NCBI GenBank assembly: GCA_003116995.1
Contig: BDSL01000046.1
Span: 310,001 to 374,000, forward strand
Origin: Yamagishiella unicocca
Lineage: Eukaryota; Chlorophyta; Chlorophyceae; Chlamydomonadales; Volvocaceae
Length of the DNA stretch: 64,000 nucleotides
Direction of reading: 5' to 3'
Under the pieces are notes generated by a model. That model was not told the DNA's origin, made no database searches, and worked only from the letters and a program-made list of their open reading frames with translations. Within the stretch, counting starts at the first letter, position 1. Every line of letters begins with the position of its first letter. A program made the translations under genes and the position numbers. This document shows positions 33,183 through 44,117 of the stretch, piece by piece.

Positions 33183-36100
33183 AGGCCGCTGTACTTCGCT
33201 GGCAGCGATAAGCAGGCATTGGAGGCCTTGAAGCAGCTGCTGCAGCTGCATGGTGAGGCCGGGACTACCAGATTCAACGCGATCTACGAGCGTTGCATTT
33301 AGGCCTCAATGCGCAGCAGCTGCCGGCCCTATCGCTTACAGTTGTGGCTGTGCGTGAGCTCACGTGCGGACAATTGGGCCCCTGCCGCTTGTGCCTGCCA
33401 TTGAATGGGGAACTGCGATAGCAGGATCGGCGATAGCCCTCACCCACCCGCACGTCGCACCGTAGGGCCGACGGCTGTTCCCTGTGAGATGCGCATGTAG
33501 CTAGCATGGGAGTAATGCATCCCGCGTGAAGCCGCCCTGCTAGCGTTGCGCCCAACCCAGTTGCGATCGCAGGGGCTCACCCAGGCACCTCGCCCTGCGA
33601 GTTTGCGGTACGTGCCCTCATGATTTTCCCACCATCCCCGTTGTGCAGGCGGTGCGGCTGGCCCAGGCCCAGGCAGCGCGGCGCTTGCAGGTGAGTCCCT
33701 GCTCCTCCTGCCATGTGGTGCTCTGCGCTGTTGTTGCGCTTTGTGCCAACGATTCATAAAGCGCCCTGCCCCCCCTTTGCCTGTGGGCCCCCACCTGTTT
33801 CAGTAGCCAATGCTGCCTGCTCGACCTTTCTTCCTGTAACCGAACTCTCCCCGCGTCTGTGCCCTCTGCAGCCCACCTGGCGCCCTCCGTTGCTCCTCGA
33901 GGTGCGTGAGCCGGATGACATGGTTCGGACATGCATCACGGTCTGCAACCTGCCATTTTACCCCATATGGATCGCTAGGAGCAGGCTCTCAAACGACCCA
34001 CTTCGCGTCCTGCCGTACTGCATTTCAGGGCCGCCAGTCAAGGATCTGCTGCTGGAAGAGGCTTGGGAGCTGCGCCCATACAGCCAAGCGCCTGCTGACG
34101 ACACTGGCGAGACGCAGTTCTGGGAGATGTGCGACAAGGATGGACGGAATGCTAAGCTGTACCTGGACCCGTCCGGAGTCGTGAAGGTTGTCAAAGACTG
34201 GGCGGTCGGCTGCTGTATGTTCCGACGCCAGCTACGATGAGGCCCGGGGACTTACACCCCTCGTCCTCTCTGGGCTCATCAAGGTGACTGGAACGAAGCT
34301 GCAGGGCGGGGGGCTTCACCCTGAGCGGTTGGTAAACGCCGTGCACAGAAGGTCACAGCGACAGAGCGGGGAGAGGGGACTCGCCCTTGTCGCGACCTCA
34401 CGTTGCGGCCCCGGCCTAGTGCGTGTCCACAGTCCATGCAGTACGGCATGCTGCCAAGTCGTTACGTACGGTATCTCGCACCCTGCGTATCACCACAAAA
34501 GCAGGACTAGCGAGGGTGTGGGAGCCACTGGTGTGCGGTGCGCGGCCCGGAAACTAGCCGGCGTACGTATGTGTGTATGTTGCAGTGATCATCATTCCCC
34601 TTGCCACGTCATGTGTTAGGATGTCATGTGTGTGCAGGAAGGCGCCAGTATCCTTCTGTACAACCTGGTGGAGGTGCTCGTGCGGTGGGCTCGCAAAGGG
34701 AACGTGCCTGTCGCGGAGGCTGCATGGCAGGAGGCGCAGAAGTTGCTGGCCGCGCCGGCCGGCTCTGTTTTCTACGGCACGGCGGGCCTCACGGTCATCG
34801 AATTTTTTCACGCGGTCAAGGTGCCTGTGCTGGTCCTGTTCGGTAGGTCCGGGGCACTGTAGGGCCGGGTGGCAACCATCGCATCCACGTACAAGTAATC
34901 GGGAGCGGCATGCAACCGGTGAGGGGCAACCCAAAGATCACAGTACTTGCTGCTCCCATAACACATGCCACGGCTTACAACAAGGCATTCACACAAGGCT
35001 CATGGTTGTTCAGGGACACGTCCATTTACGACCTGCGCTTACTTGCGCACCCCGCACCTCCAATGCCGTCTGCTCACATCACACCGGGGGCTCCCGCACC
35101 GCCAAGCGTGGTCCCAAGCGTTGATAAGCGCGGCGCATCCAAAGCTACCCACACGGCTTTTCGGAGGGCTGAGGGTTGCGCTGTCGCGCTGGCAGGGTGC
35201 GGCTTGGCCCGGGCAGGACGAAGCGGTTGGAAGGCGCGGAGCACCCGCAGCCCAAACCTTATCAAAACGCCAACAACAATTCCTTACACCGTGCCGTCTG
35301 CTGGTTGCGTTCCCAGATGAGCTGCAGAGCTTCCTGCAGCCGACCATAGGCAATGAGCCGGACAAGCCGGGCGCCGTATACATCAGGGACATTCTGCTGA
35401 AGCGGCTGCTGGTATACGGTCCCCGCACCGTGATGTGGTGCCTCACCGGCAGCGGCATGGCGCTTACGTGGATGAGCATCGCAGCCATGCCAACCAATGG
35501 CTATGCTCTGTGGAGCAGCATCACGCAGGTGGACCTGCCCGCCACCTACCCCGAGCAGCACATGGAGCTGTTGCGGAGCAGCCTGGCGAGAAGGTATTGC
35601 ATTGAAGGAGGGCTGGATTCGCGGCTGCTGGAGTGGAGCGGGACCTCGCCCGCGCTGCTGGCGGTGGTGGTGCAGGGCTGGGTGGACGCCAGAAAACCCA
35701 AGGATGTCGACAAGTTTGTGTCGGAGTTCCTCGTCACGAAGCTCGTTGTCGAGGTGAGATGAGCTGCAGTTGTCTTGATGGGCCCGTGGCTGCTTGTGAT
35801 CCGGCCGATAGCTCAAGTCAAGTGTCCGGCGAGACACGGCAACGGGGTTGGGGGAAGGAGGAGACGATCGGAGGGCTGGGTGATTGAGATTGCGCCCGCC
35901 CTCACCTTACTTGACCTACCGCGCTGATCCGCCTGATGACCGGTACTCATGTCGCCATGCGTCCCTACGCTCCCTACTCCCTCAACCCTGTCTTCCCGCA
36001 GTCGCTGAAGGAGTGGAAGCTCAGCCTGTCGGGCATGTCGCCGGGGTTGCGCCGCGCTGTGCTGGACCTCGCGTTCGCAGGAGTGGGGACGCGGATCGAC

Positions 36101-38224
36101 TTCATGGAGCGGGGCCAAAAGCGCTTCCTGATGCCGTATATGGACGTCACCGAAAAGGGGCTCTTTTACCTCAGAGACGACTACCAGCGGCAGATTCTGC
36201 GGGTGGGTGGGGTCCCTTGCGGGGCTTTCGCTTGGGGGTCCGAGGGTAGGGGGTAACTGAGGGTATCGATATGAAGCCGCGTTTGCCGCGTTGGAGGGGC
36301 TGAAATCGAGTCGATGTATATGTGACAAGTGGGCGGCACCACCGCGGACGCTACCCCGTCCATCACTTGTCATCGCATCATTGCAATGTCCACCTAATCC
36401 TTCACCCAAGCCAACTTCAGCAGCGCAGTCGATGGGTTCGGTCCTCCCCACTGGCATGGGCATATTCCCTACCTCGAGTCAGCTCGCCAGGCACCTTAAT
36501 CACGTCAAGTCGCCGATCCATCACCGAGGGCGTCAGACCGGGATTCTAACCCGGACCTGCTCTCCCATTTAAGCTACCTGACTGTGCGCCTTCAGCACAC
36601 AACCGATTGGGAGCTCTTGCGTCCGCCTGCCGCCTGGGCTCTGAAGTTCTTGCCCTGCCGCAGCAATGCACGTTGCATCAATCTCGAGAATGGTGTCTTG
36701 AACATGATGGACAGGCCTGCATGCCCTGTTTATCTGTTTGGGTGTGGTTGGGATACAGACCATTCTGGCTTCTGGGCCCGCGCGGACGGCCCCGATGTTT
36801 GCTGCCTTGCAGATGATCATCAACAAGGACGGCAGTCTGAGGGACAACTGCGGCAACTTGGAGTGCAGCGCGACGCTCATCCAGCTGGACTGGGGCTGGA
36901 CGCTGCTTCGGCTGGGCGAGGTGGCGGACTACCTGTTCGGCGCTCGTGCGCAAGGCCGCTGGGTGGACACGCCGCAGCCCGCAGGCAGTGAAGGCCTGAG
37001 GAACATACTGGAGGTGCGCACTCAGGGGTGGGCTTACCTCCCACGTGCCTGGTTGCCTCGCAGGTGGTGCAGCTGATGTGCCGTGACCTTGAGTCTTGAG
37101 ACTTGGACTTGGCTAGCCGCTCACTGACGCGGGCCGTGCATTTGCCCCCGCACAACTGTGCAGTCTCTGGCGGAGAAGGTGGCGAGCAAGCTGCCCAAGT
37201 GCGGCAGTGTGGCGAGCCGCTGGGAGGAGCAGGTCTGGTTCCAAGAGGTGCGTTGAGGGCCTCGCCGTCCTCCAAAGCAACGGTATCCGTACTGTTCCGC
37301 TGCACGTGTCAGCAGTACTGCTGGTGTCAGGCCACAGGCCCACTAGGCCAACTTGTTACATTCTGTGCCGCAAACACCGCTGTGGCTCGGTGCGCAGGTC
37401 CTGCTGTCGGACTGGAACAGCGGCGACCGCGGCTGGTACGCCAAGAACAAGGGGTCGCTGCGGACCGACCTGGACATGCTCGTGTTCTTCCTAAGGTCAG
37501 CCGGTGCAAATACATCAGCCCGGACTGCCTTGGCGATACCTAAGACGCCTTATCTACGTCTCCCTACCCTTGACCCTAACTGACATCCCCCTTGGCTGCT
37601 CCCGACAGGCTGAGCCGCAACGTGGTTGCTCACCAAAAGCCGTGGGAGGGGGAGGACGTGGTGAACGTGGACGTGGTGATGGCGCTGCCGCGCGTGCTGA
37701 ACCAGCGCGTGGCCTTCCTTGCAAACATCGCTACCAAGGGGCTGCGCATGCTGTCACGCGGCACCGTCGACAACGCCGTAGCGGCGTGCGTGGAGCCACA
37801 ACCTGGTAGCGGTGGCGGTAGGGGCAGCAGCGGCAGCAGTAGTGCGCGCGATGCGATGTCACCGGCAGTGCCGACAGTTTCGGCGGTGGCGACGGCGGCG
37901 CCGAGCGCAGCAGCAGTCGCTTTGGCAGCAGCAAGCAGACAATGGCCACCGGCCCTTCGCCTGCTTGCACCCCGCCCATCCCGAGCGCCGCGCGGACCGC
38001 CAGCAGCCTCAGCCTGGCTGCACTGCGCAGTCAGCCGCCGGCCTCGGATCCGGGTGCGCGCCCCGCGACGGCAGTGGGGTCCGCTTTCGGTGGCAGGACG
38101 TGCGGCTGGCTGCTGGCGGGCCCCGGCCCCATTGCAGCAGCTGGCGGCAGAGGCGCTGTTCTCGCGGCCGTGCCGTCGAGCTTTCTGTTCCCGCCGGGGC
38201 TGTGTGCGCGGCGGCGGCTCCTGA
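33183..38224 (+). pseudogene. NTPase-like family gene, copy E (promoterless, frameshifted)
   Basis: It matches gene B from within exon 1 (33183-33252), so promoter and start are lost. Exons by homology are 33649-33690, 33872-33901, 34029-34283, 34638-34842, 35317-35753, 36002-36202, 36813-37013, 37164-37247, 37398-37495 and 37609 onward. Relative to B there is a 4-base insertion at about 34216 that stops the frame soon after. A 173-bp deletion (B positions 12151-12323) removes a whole 108-nt exon. A Trp codon has become Cys (DNWGN to DNCGN near 36850). A 5-base insertion near 37853 and a 4-base one near 38805 follow. This decay fits loss of selection after the promoter was cut off. Confidence 0.85.
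36532..36582 (-). other. tRNA-like 51-nt element, copy E
   Basis: Same structure and intron position as in gene B. It is unchanged although the host gene is broken. Confidence 0.5.
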
Positions 38225-39058
38225 CGGCAGGCGTGCTGGTGGCAGCTGCGGGTGCGTCGCCGCGCCTTGTGCACGGTCTGCCAAACGTCACGCGGCGTTC
38301 GCTGCCCTCGGAGGCTGAGGCGCAGGTGCGGCCGACGCTAAGCTATGGTGGCGTGGCAAAGCCATGGGCACAGTCCATCGTGTGGCGCATGCCGCAGCAG
38401 TATCTGGAGCTGGAGGCGTTTAGGCAGCGCGTGGGGTCGCACGGTGGCCTGCGGCTGGTGCTGACGGCGGCGACGGCAGTGGTGGCGGCGGTGGCAGCAC
38501 CCGTATCGACGCTGGCGACCAGCGCAGCGTCCCTTCTGGGGCTGCGGCCGTCAGCATGGTGGCAGCCGTAAGTGGTCGCCGCAACTGCATGCTGGTGTTT
38601 CAGTACGCAGTCATGGCATGTAAGCGCTATACCTGTGGCAGGCCAGGTGCTTGCCAGGAGCGGCGTGTACCCCACTTCACTCGCTGCTGCTACGATTACT
38701 CCCGTTTTTCGCGGTCTTCGTGCGCCACCGGCCACATGGCGTGGGGTTTCTGTGGTGCTCTGCGGCACACCGTGCCGCCACAGTGGCGCATGCGGTTTCC
38801 TCGCTCGGTGCTTGACAGACGAGGAGGACACGTCTGGATTTGAGTTTAGTGGGAGCAGTGGACACTGTTTGTTATGGCTTGTGTCGAATTGCAATGCGTG
38901 TAGGGGCCTCATCCACAAATAGCTGCTGTGGTGGGGTCGGGGCACTGTGTGACGATGCTGCGGCTGGGGCACTGTCAGGTTTGGTTGAGGCCGAGGTCCT
39001 GGTCACGCTGACTTTTGAGGGCAGCAGCTGGCCATGCTGACGTAGCATACGTCACCAC

Positions 39059-39136
39059 CAACTAAAGAATTGGGGCTTTGTTTCCAACGTGCACTATCGG
39101 CAAGCGCATAAATAAAGGGCGCGTATGACCGGCTGC
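39059..39136 (-). mobile_element. LINE 3' remnant, unit 2
   Basis: Counterpart of 16886-16963 in the duplicated unit. Confidence 0.6.
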
Positions 39137-40038
39137 ATGTGCACCCCGTGTTTTAACATCAAGATTGCGCACTTCGGGTAGCATAGAACGTGCGCTTCGT
39201 CGAACGTTTTGGGCGTCGTACTCCCCGGAGGCGGAGATGTGTGCCCACGACCAGCCTGACAGGGATACGGCGGGACTGAACCGCACGTCGACCATGACGG
39301 ATGGCCCGATGTGGCATGTGGAGGAGGGATACGGTGCGGGCCTAGCGCCGGCCGACACTAGCGACTCTTCTCCCCTAGCGAATGTTGACGCTTGTTTGTT
39401 CCTTCGCATGTTGCATGTACATACGTGGTTGCCTTGCGAGGGCAACGGTCTTATACAAAAGACAAAAGAAGCCTCGAAAGGGTGAAATAGTAGTAGTTTG
39501 AGCATTTGAAAGCATGATTATAAGAGGGGTGAAATGAGGAGCAGTCTGGCAACACCGCGTGGGAAATTGACATGGCGGTGTTGCCATACATGAACTGCCG
39601 TGCAGTTCGAATGTTGATGTGAGGTGCCGCAATTGCCGCAAAAAGTTGCGGCCCGCAACTGCAAAAGTGATTCCTGTCGTAATCAAGTTGTCGCGGCATG
39701 TACGGTTTGCTTCCGTAACCAAACTTACGGAAGGCTTATTGCTTGCTGTAGTAACAGGTGTAACTTTAAAAGGGCGGACGACAAGCACCGGCCGCAGAAG
39801 GCAGGCAAGCGTCTACTTTGGTATTTCACAGCCACCCATTCGCGGGTATGCAGAGCAGTGTGAGCAGGACATGGTGTCAACACGCTCTCGAGTCGTCAAT
39901 GCAAGATTGGAAATGAGGCGTTGGCATGGAGTGAGATGCCAAGGTAAGCAGACGCCCTGATCGCCAGCCTTCATGCGACGTTGCCACCAACCAACGACCC
40001 GAGGGCACAGCAGGCAACCTCCTGCGACCCGCTACACC
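39137..40038. other. Unclassified segment, unit 2
   Basis: Counterpart of 16964-17865, including the cysteine-rich frames. No gene is recognised. Confidence 0.3.
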
Positions 40039-41078
40039 TGATGATGATGATGTGTTACACGTGACTGGGGGTGTAGCCCAGGTGGTAACAGACTAAACGA
40101 GCCGTGCGGCTCCTCGCCTCGCCAAACGTAAAACAGGCGTTTGTACACTCAGGTTCCTTAGACAAGAAAAATAACTATCGCCCAAAGGGTTCGACATTAT
40201 TACGCGTAGCCCAGATTTGGTCCAATAGACTGGCCAACTTAACCTGGTCGAAAGTGTGCATGATAGATCTCATATCCCCAACGGGTAATTGCATGTCCAC
40301 TCTTAGGTTGGCATACGCAGGGAAAACACACAGTACATGCTGCTCATCTTCAATAGCGCCACTGGAGCAAATCCGACACAACCTCTGTTCCCTAGGCAAC
40401 CCCTGAGCCCTGTTGGCCGCTATGGGCCAACAGCACATACGGAAGCGCATAAGACGTCGGTGCCGCTCAAAAGGCATGCAGGCCGACACGTGCGGCAGCC
40501 ATGTGATGGGCGCACTACGCTCAAAGGGTAGTCCCATCCAATGCTTGTACTTCGACATATGGATGCCAGGCTGCTTCCCGTCTGAGGGGAAGGAGCACGG
40601 CGTTGCATCTAGCCTACCATGACTCCAACCTTCCATCAGCTTCTCACGCAGAGCCCCAATAAGAATGCTCTCTGGCAGCGGTTTAGACACCAGCCACGAA
40701 GCTTTCTCTCGCTCACTGAGGCCACTGGGCAAGCCGCTCCAAAGATCAACACCTAGTGCAGAGCAAAACCGTATAAAGCCGGCGCCCCACCCACTATCGG
40801 CCGGCACAAGTAGAGCATCACATAGCTCCTCCAACAAGGCGGCGTGGCAGTGTGTCCCCGGCTGCTCCACAATGCGGTTGAAAAAGCCTAAGATCAACTT
40901 GACAAGGGGTGTCGGCTTCCTCGAAGCCGGAAAAAGGGCGGGGCCGTAAAAATAAATAAAGTAAATCGGTAAAGGCCAGTTGCTTAGCCGCGTGTGTGAC
41001 AACAGCAGCAGGGCTGTTTCACCACGCAAGGATAGAAACCACCTTGACAGAAGTGTAAGAGGAAGCCAGCATTAATTG
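40039..41078 (-). mobile_element. LINE fragment with zinc knuckle, unit 2
   Basis: Counterpart of 17866-18905. The frame 41029-40175 translates identically to the unit 1 copy, so the duplication is recent relative to LINE decay. Confidence 0.75.
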
Positions 41079-41292
41079 ATTGCATGCGCCAATTCCGGGC
41101 GCATGCCGCATGGTCAGTACCGTGAAGCCCCAACCGACATGCCCTTGTCGTGTAAGGCCAGAGCGTTGCTTAGGAAACCAACGTGCGGGTTACATGGAAA
41201 TCATCTGCGAGGTGCCTGCTGACAGAGCTGAGGGTCCCACGGTAGACAACACCATAATCATCGTTGCCGGGCATCAAAGCGAATGATAGAGC

Positions 41293-41545
41293 CGGGGAAT
41301 CGTTGGGAACACGGGTTTAATTGGTGGGAACACGGTGCGTGTCATGACCGTGTTCCCAGCATTTAGGCCGTGTTCCCGCCCTTGCAATTATTCCGGACAC
41401 AATCAACGAATCGTCCTTATACGTCATTTAGAAGGTACCGGGCATCCATGCGAATGATATGAGTTCCCAGCATTTTAGGCCGTGTTCCCAACCATGACCG
41501 GCTAGCCTTACATCCCCACAGAATACTGCCCAAAATCACTCCAAG
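41293..41545. repeat. Left half of foldback repeat, split by the LTR retrotransposon
   Basis: It matches 19120-19372. The repeat continues after the element at 48528. CCAAG at 41541-41545 is the left target-site copy. Confidence 0.8.
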
Positions 41546-41897
41546 TGTAGCAGGGAGGCTGCGGACTTAGCAGAGCTACGCCGCGGCTCCAACGTCGCAT
41601 AACTACATAATTGTATAATGACCGTTAAGGTCTACAAACCGCGTTACGGGTGTGGTATGTCACACGTAGCGTAAGCCATCACGATATGTCGAACTACGGT
41701 ACGGCACTAGGTGGACGAGCGGCCTAGGTGATACAACGCTCGTTGGGGTAGGGCAGGTGCCATCGCATACATACTGCGGTCTGGGTCCGAGTCCCAGCTA
41801 TACTCATTCGGCCATCCCTTGTTGACTATCGAGTTAGATCCGACTTCCGCTGCCCACACCCTAAGTGTGGTCCTAAGTAAGGAGCACCCTCGTTACA
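41546..41897 (+). repeat. 5' LTR (352 bp)
   Basis: It starts TGTAGCAGGG directly after CCAAG and ends CTCGTTACA. An AT-rich stretch with TTGTATAATG near 41610 is a candidate TATA region. Confidence 0.9.
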
Positions 41898-41898
41898 G

Positions 41899-41912
41899 TG
41901 GTATCCTACGAC
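41899..41912 (+). promoter_or_regulatory. Probable primer-binding site
   Basis: TGGTATCCTACGAC begins one base after the 5' LTR. Its first seven bases match the usual initiator-Met tRNA primer site of Ty3/gypsy elements; the rest does not, so the primer tRNA is uncertain. Confidence 0.5.
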
Positions 41913-41951
41913 CAGGTTCTCTTTAGTTGATACATAGGATATTATCAACAA

Positions 41952-44117
41952 ATGGCACCTAAAAAGGTGACCGAGTCGAACGCCGCTAAAGACGGCCAGC
42001 CCGAACAAACTGAGGCAACCTCCACCGAACACGGGGAGAACGGGGACGCTGTAAGTCCGGGAACGAAAAAGAAGGGAGCGAAGCGCCCAAAGGCCAAGCA
42101 AACGCTACCCACACCAGAGCTGTACAAGCGCGTTGCGCCGCGGTCAGCCCATAAGCCCGCTCTGAAGCGGAGCAAGGAACAAAAGCGCCTAGATAGGGCT
42201 GAGCGCAAAGCTCTTAAGAAAAAGCAAACAAAAGAGGACACGGAGGATTTGTCTGACTCCGGCGACGAACGAATTGCCCACCAAAGCCGCGACAAGCAAA
42301 CTGAAGGTGAAAACCCCCCCACCGCAACACCACAGGAAACGTCAGAGGCCGCGCGGCTAGCAGCGCAGATGGCCGCGGTCGACGTGGGCGAACGCAAATC
42401 GCGCAAGTCGTCCTCCGCAACCTCTTCGGAAGCGGAGGTAAACATCCTCAAGGAGCTGCAGCAGCAGCTAAAGCAGCAGTCCAAAATTCTGCAGCGGCAG
42501 TCCAACATATTGGACCGCCTGCAAAAGGACGCAAAACTTTCAGCGACATCCCAGGAGAAGCTGGCACAGGATGTCGCTCAACTGAAGCGGCACATCACGC
42601 CGCGCACGTCGTCTGCACCGTCCGAGTCGGGTCAGGCATCGGACCTTAGGTCCGATGACGAGACACCGTCCAAGCTAGCGGACAAGAACGCCCGCAAGCG
42701 TGCCAACAAAAAGGCACGCAAGCAGGAGGTCGCCGCAGCTTCCTCGTCAGACGACGAGGCAATACAGCAGGCCATCGTTCAGAGCGCGGCCGAAGCAGCA
42801 GCTAAGGCGGCAGCCCTCGCTGCAGCGGACCAATCTCCAGGAGTTGGATCCGCGCAGCCCCAGGCTCGCGCGCCGCGCCCGCCTCCCCAGCTCATCGGCA
42901 CCAAGACGCCGATTACGGACCCGGGCGAGGCACGGCTCCGTATTCAGCGGGCCTGTAACGAGGCCTATGGTGATCTGGAACATATTGGTGACGATGATAC
43001 AGTCAAAATCACCGCCACCGAGTATGCAGTGCTACACCTGAACCTTTCCAGCCCCAAGGAGCTGAGCACAGCCCAGATAGCGCAAATAAATGCACTCGTG
43101 CGAGCACTTCTGGCACAGCGCCCGCGTTGGAGCGAACGGCAGCAGCCGCCCGGACAGCGACATGTTCCCGCGACCGGTGCGGGGCCGTCGAACGCGCCGG
43201 CACCGCCGCCAATCGACTATCGGCAGGCGGTAGCCGGACCGTTTCATCAAGGACAAATGGGATCCAGCCACGGCAACACTTACGAGGTGAGCCCCAATCG
43301 TCGCTTACCCATACCTGCGAAGTTCCATGGCCGGACCGACACTCATATTTCATGCACACAAACTTGGTTTGATTCACTTGTGCAATATATGAAAATGACG
43401 GGAAGCGCGCCCAACGAGCACTTCGTATTCTGGCTCACGGGACGAGCACAGGAATGGGGACAAGCACTTCTTAAATTGTACGCGGATAAAGGCGAACACC
43501 TCACATTACCTTTATTACGTTCGGCATTTCTCCTGCAATACGGGGACATACGCCGGCATACCGAGCAAGAGGTGCGCGACCGATTGTTCGCTGGTGACCA
43601 CAACATGAAAACGGGGGAGCGGGTTCAGGAGTACACGCAACGTTTTCGAGATATCATTCGTGATGCACGCGATATGTCGCAGGGCGAAATGATAAGTTGG
43701 TACGTCCACGGACTACCGACCCAATTGCGCAAAGCGTGCGGCACCGATGCCAACGGCCGCGACTGGACTCAATTGGATGCACTAATTGAATTCGTGCAAG
43801 GCCAGGAAGTGCGCTCACGAGTTGCCGCCTTAAAGACCGCGTCGCTGAATTTTGTCAAAACCCCCCGTGACAAAATCCTAAAACAACAGGCACGACCGCG
43901 GAAGCCAATCACCTGCCGTGACTGCAACCTTACGGTGAAGAGCATACAAGAGCACAAGACCAGTGGGCAGTGCGAACGTGTCAAGCAGCTCACCGAGAAG
44001 GATGCCCCTCTTCCCCGCCACAATGAGTATGGCGGACGGGGACGCGGAGGCCGCGGCAGAGGTTGGCGAGGCAACCAGGGTGGCCGCGGTGCCGGGGGTG
44101 ACGCGATGCAGCAATAG
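41952..44117 (+). CDS. gag: Gag polyprotein of the LTR retrotransposon
   Basis: The protein is 721 residues. Residues 1-300 are highly charged, with a Gln-rich coiled-coil-like stretch (KELQQQLKQQSKILQRQS near 165-185). A retrotransposon capsid-like domain lies at about 455-600 (PAKFHGRTD, WLTGRAQEWGQALL, VQEYTQRFRDIIRDA). A zinc-binding pattern C655-X2-C658-X9-H668-X5-C674 is wider than the usual CX2CX4HX4C knuckle. The C-terminus is RGG-like (GGRGRGGRGRGWRGNQGG), suited to RNA binding. The frame ends with TAG at 44115-44117 and stays open beyond it into pol. An ATG at 41952, 55 bases after the LTR, is the natural start. Confidence 0.9.
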   Translation: MAPKKVTESNAAKDGQPEQTEATSTEHGENGDAVSPGTKKKGAKRPKAKQTLPTPELYKRVAPRSAHKPALKRSKEQKRLDRAERKALKKKQTKEDTEDLSDSGDERIAHQSRDKQTEGENPPTATPQETSEAARLAAQMAAVDVGERKSRKSSSATSSEAEVNILKELQQQLKQQSKILQRQSNILDRLQKDAKLSATSQEKLAQDVAQLKRHITPRTSSAPSESGQASDLRSDDETPSKLADKNARKRANKKARKQEVAAASSSDDEAIQQAIVQSAAEAAAKAAALAAADQSPGVGSAQPQARAPRPPPQLIGTKTPITDPGEARLRIQRACNEAYGDLEHIGDDDTVKITATEYAVLHLNLSSPKELSTAQIAQINALVRALLAQRPRWSERQQPPGQRHVPATGAGPSNAPAPPPIDYRQAVAGPFHQGQMGSSHGNTYEVSPNRRLPIPAKFHGRTDTHISCTQTWFDSLVQYMKMTGSAPNEHFVFWLTGRAQEWGQALLKLYADKGEHLTLPLLRSAFLLQYGDIRRHTEQEVRDRLFAGDHNMKTGERVQEYTQRFRDIIRDARDMSQGEMISWYVHGLPTQLRKACGTDANGRDWTQLDALIEFVQGQEVRSRVAALKTASLNFVKTPRDKILKQQARPRKPITCRDCNLTVKSIQEHKTSGQCERVKQLTEKDAPLPRHNEYGGRGRGGRGRGWRGNQGGRGAGGDAMQQ

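Larger units (their letters stand above)
30190..33184 (-). repeat. Palindrome 1, right arm
   Basis: Reverse complement of 24976-27978. It ends at the junction with copy E (33183-33185). Confidence 0.85.
10848..33185. repeat. Tandem segmental duplication, unit 1 (B - C - spacer - inverted D)
   Basis: This stretch of about 22.3 kb is repeated as 33183-64000. The order B gene, LINE fragments, foldback repeat, C gene, spacer, inverted D copy is the same in both. B-to-E and C-to-G segments are nearly identical over many kilobases, including introns and intergenic DNA. The right boundary joins inverted D to E inside exon 1 of E, with the three bases AGG at 33183-33185 matching both parents. Confidence 0.85.

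Noticed and set aside
41945..42508. Minus-strand open frame of 187 codons opposite gag
   Set aside because: It is a shadow of the gag coding strand with no recognisable domain.
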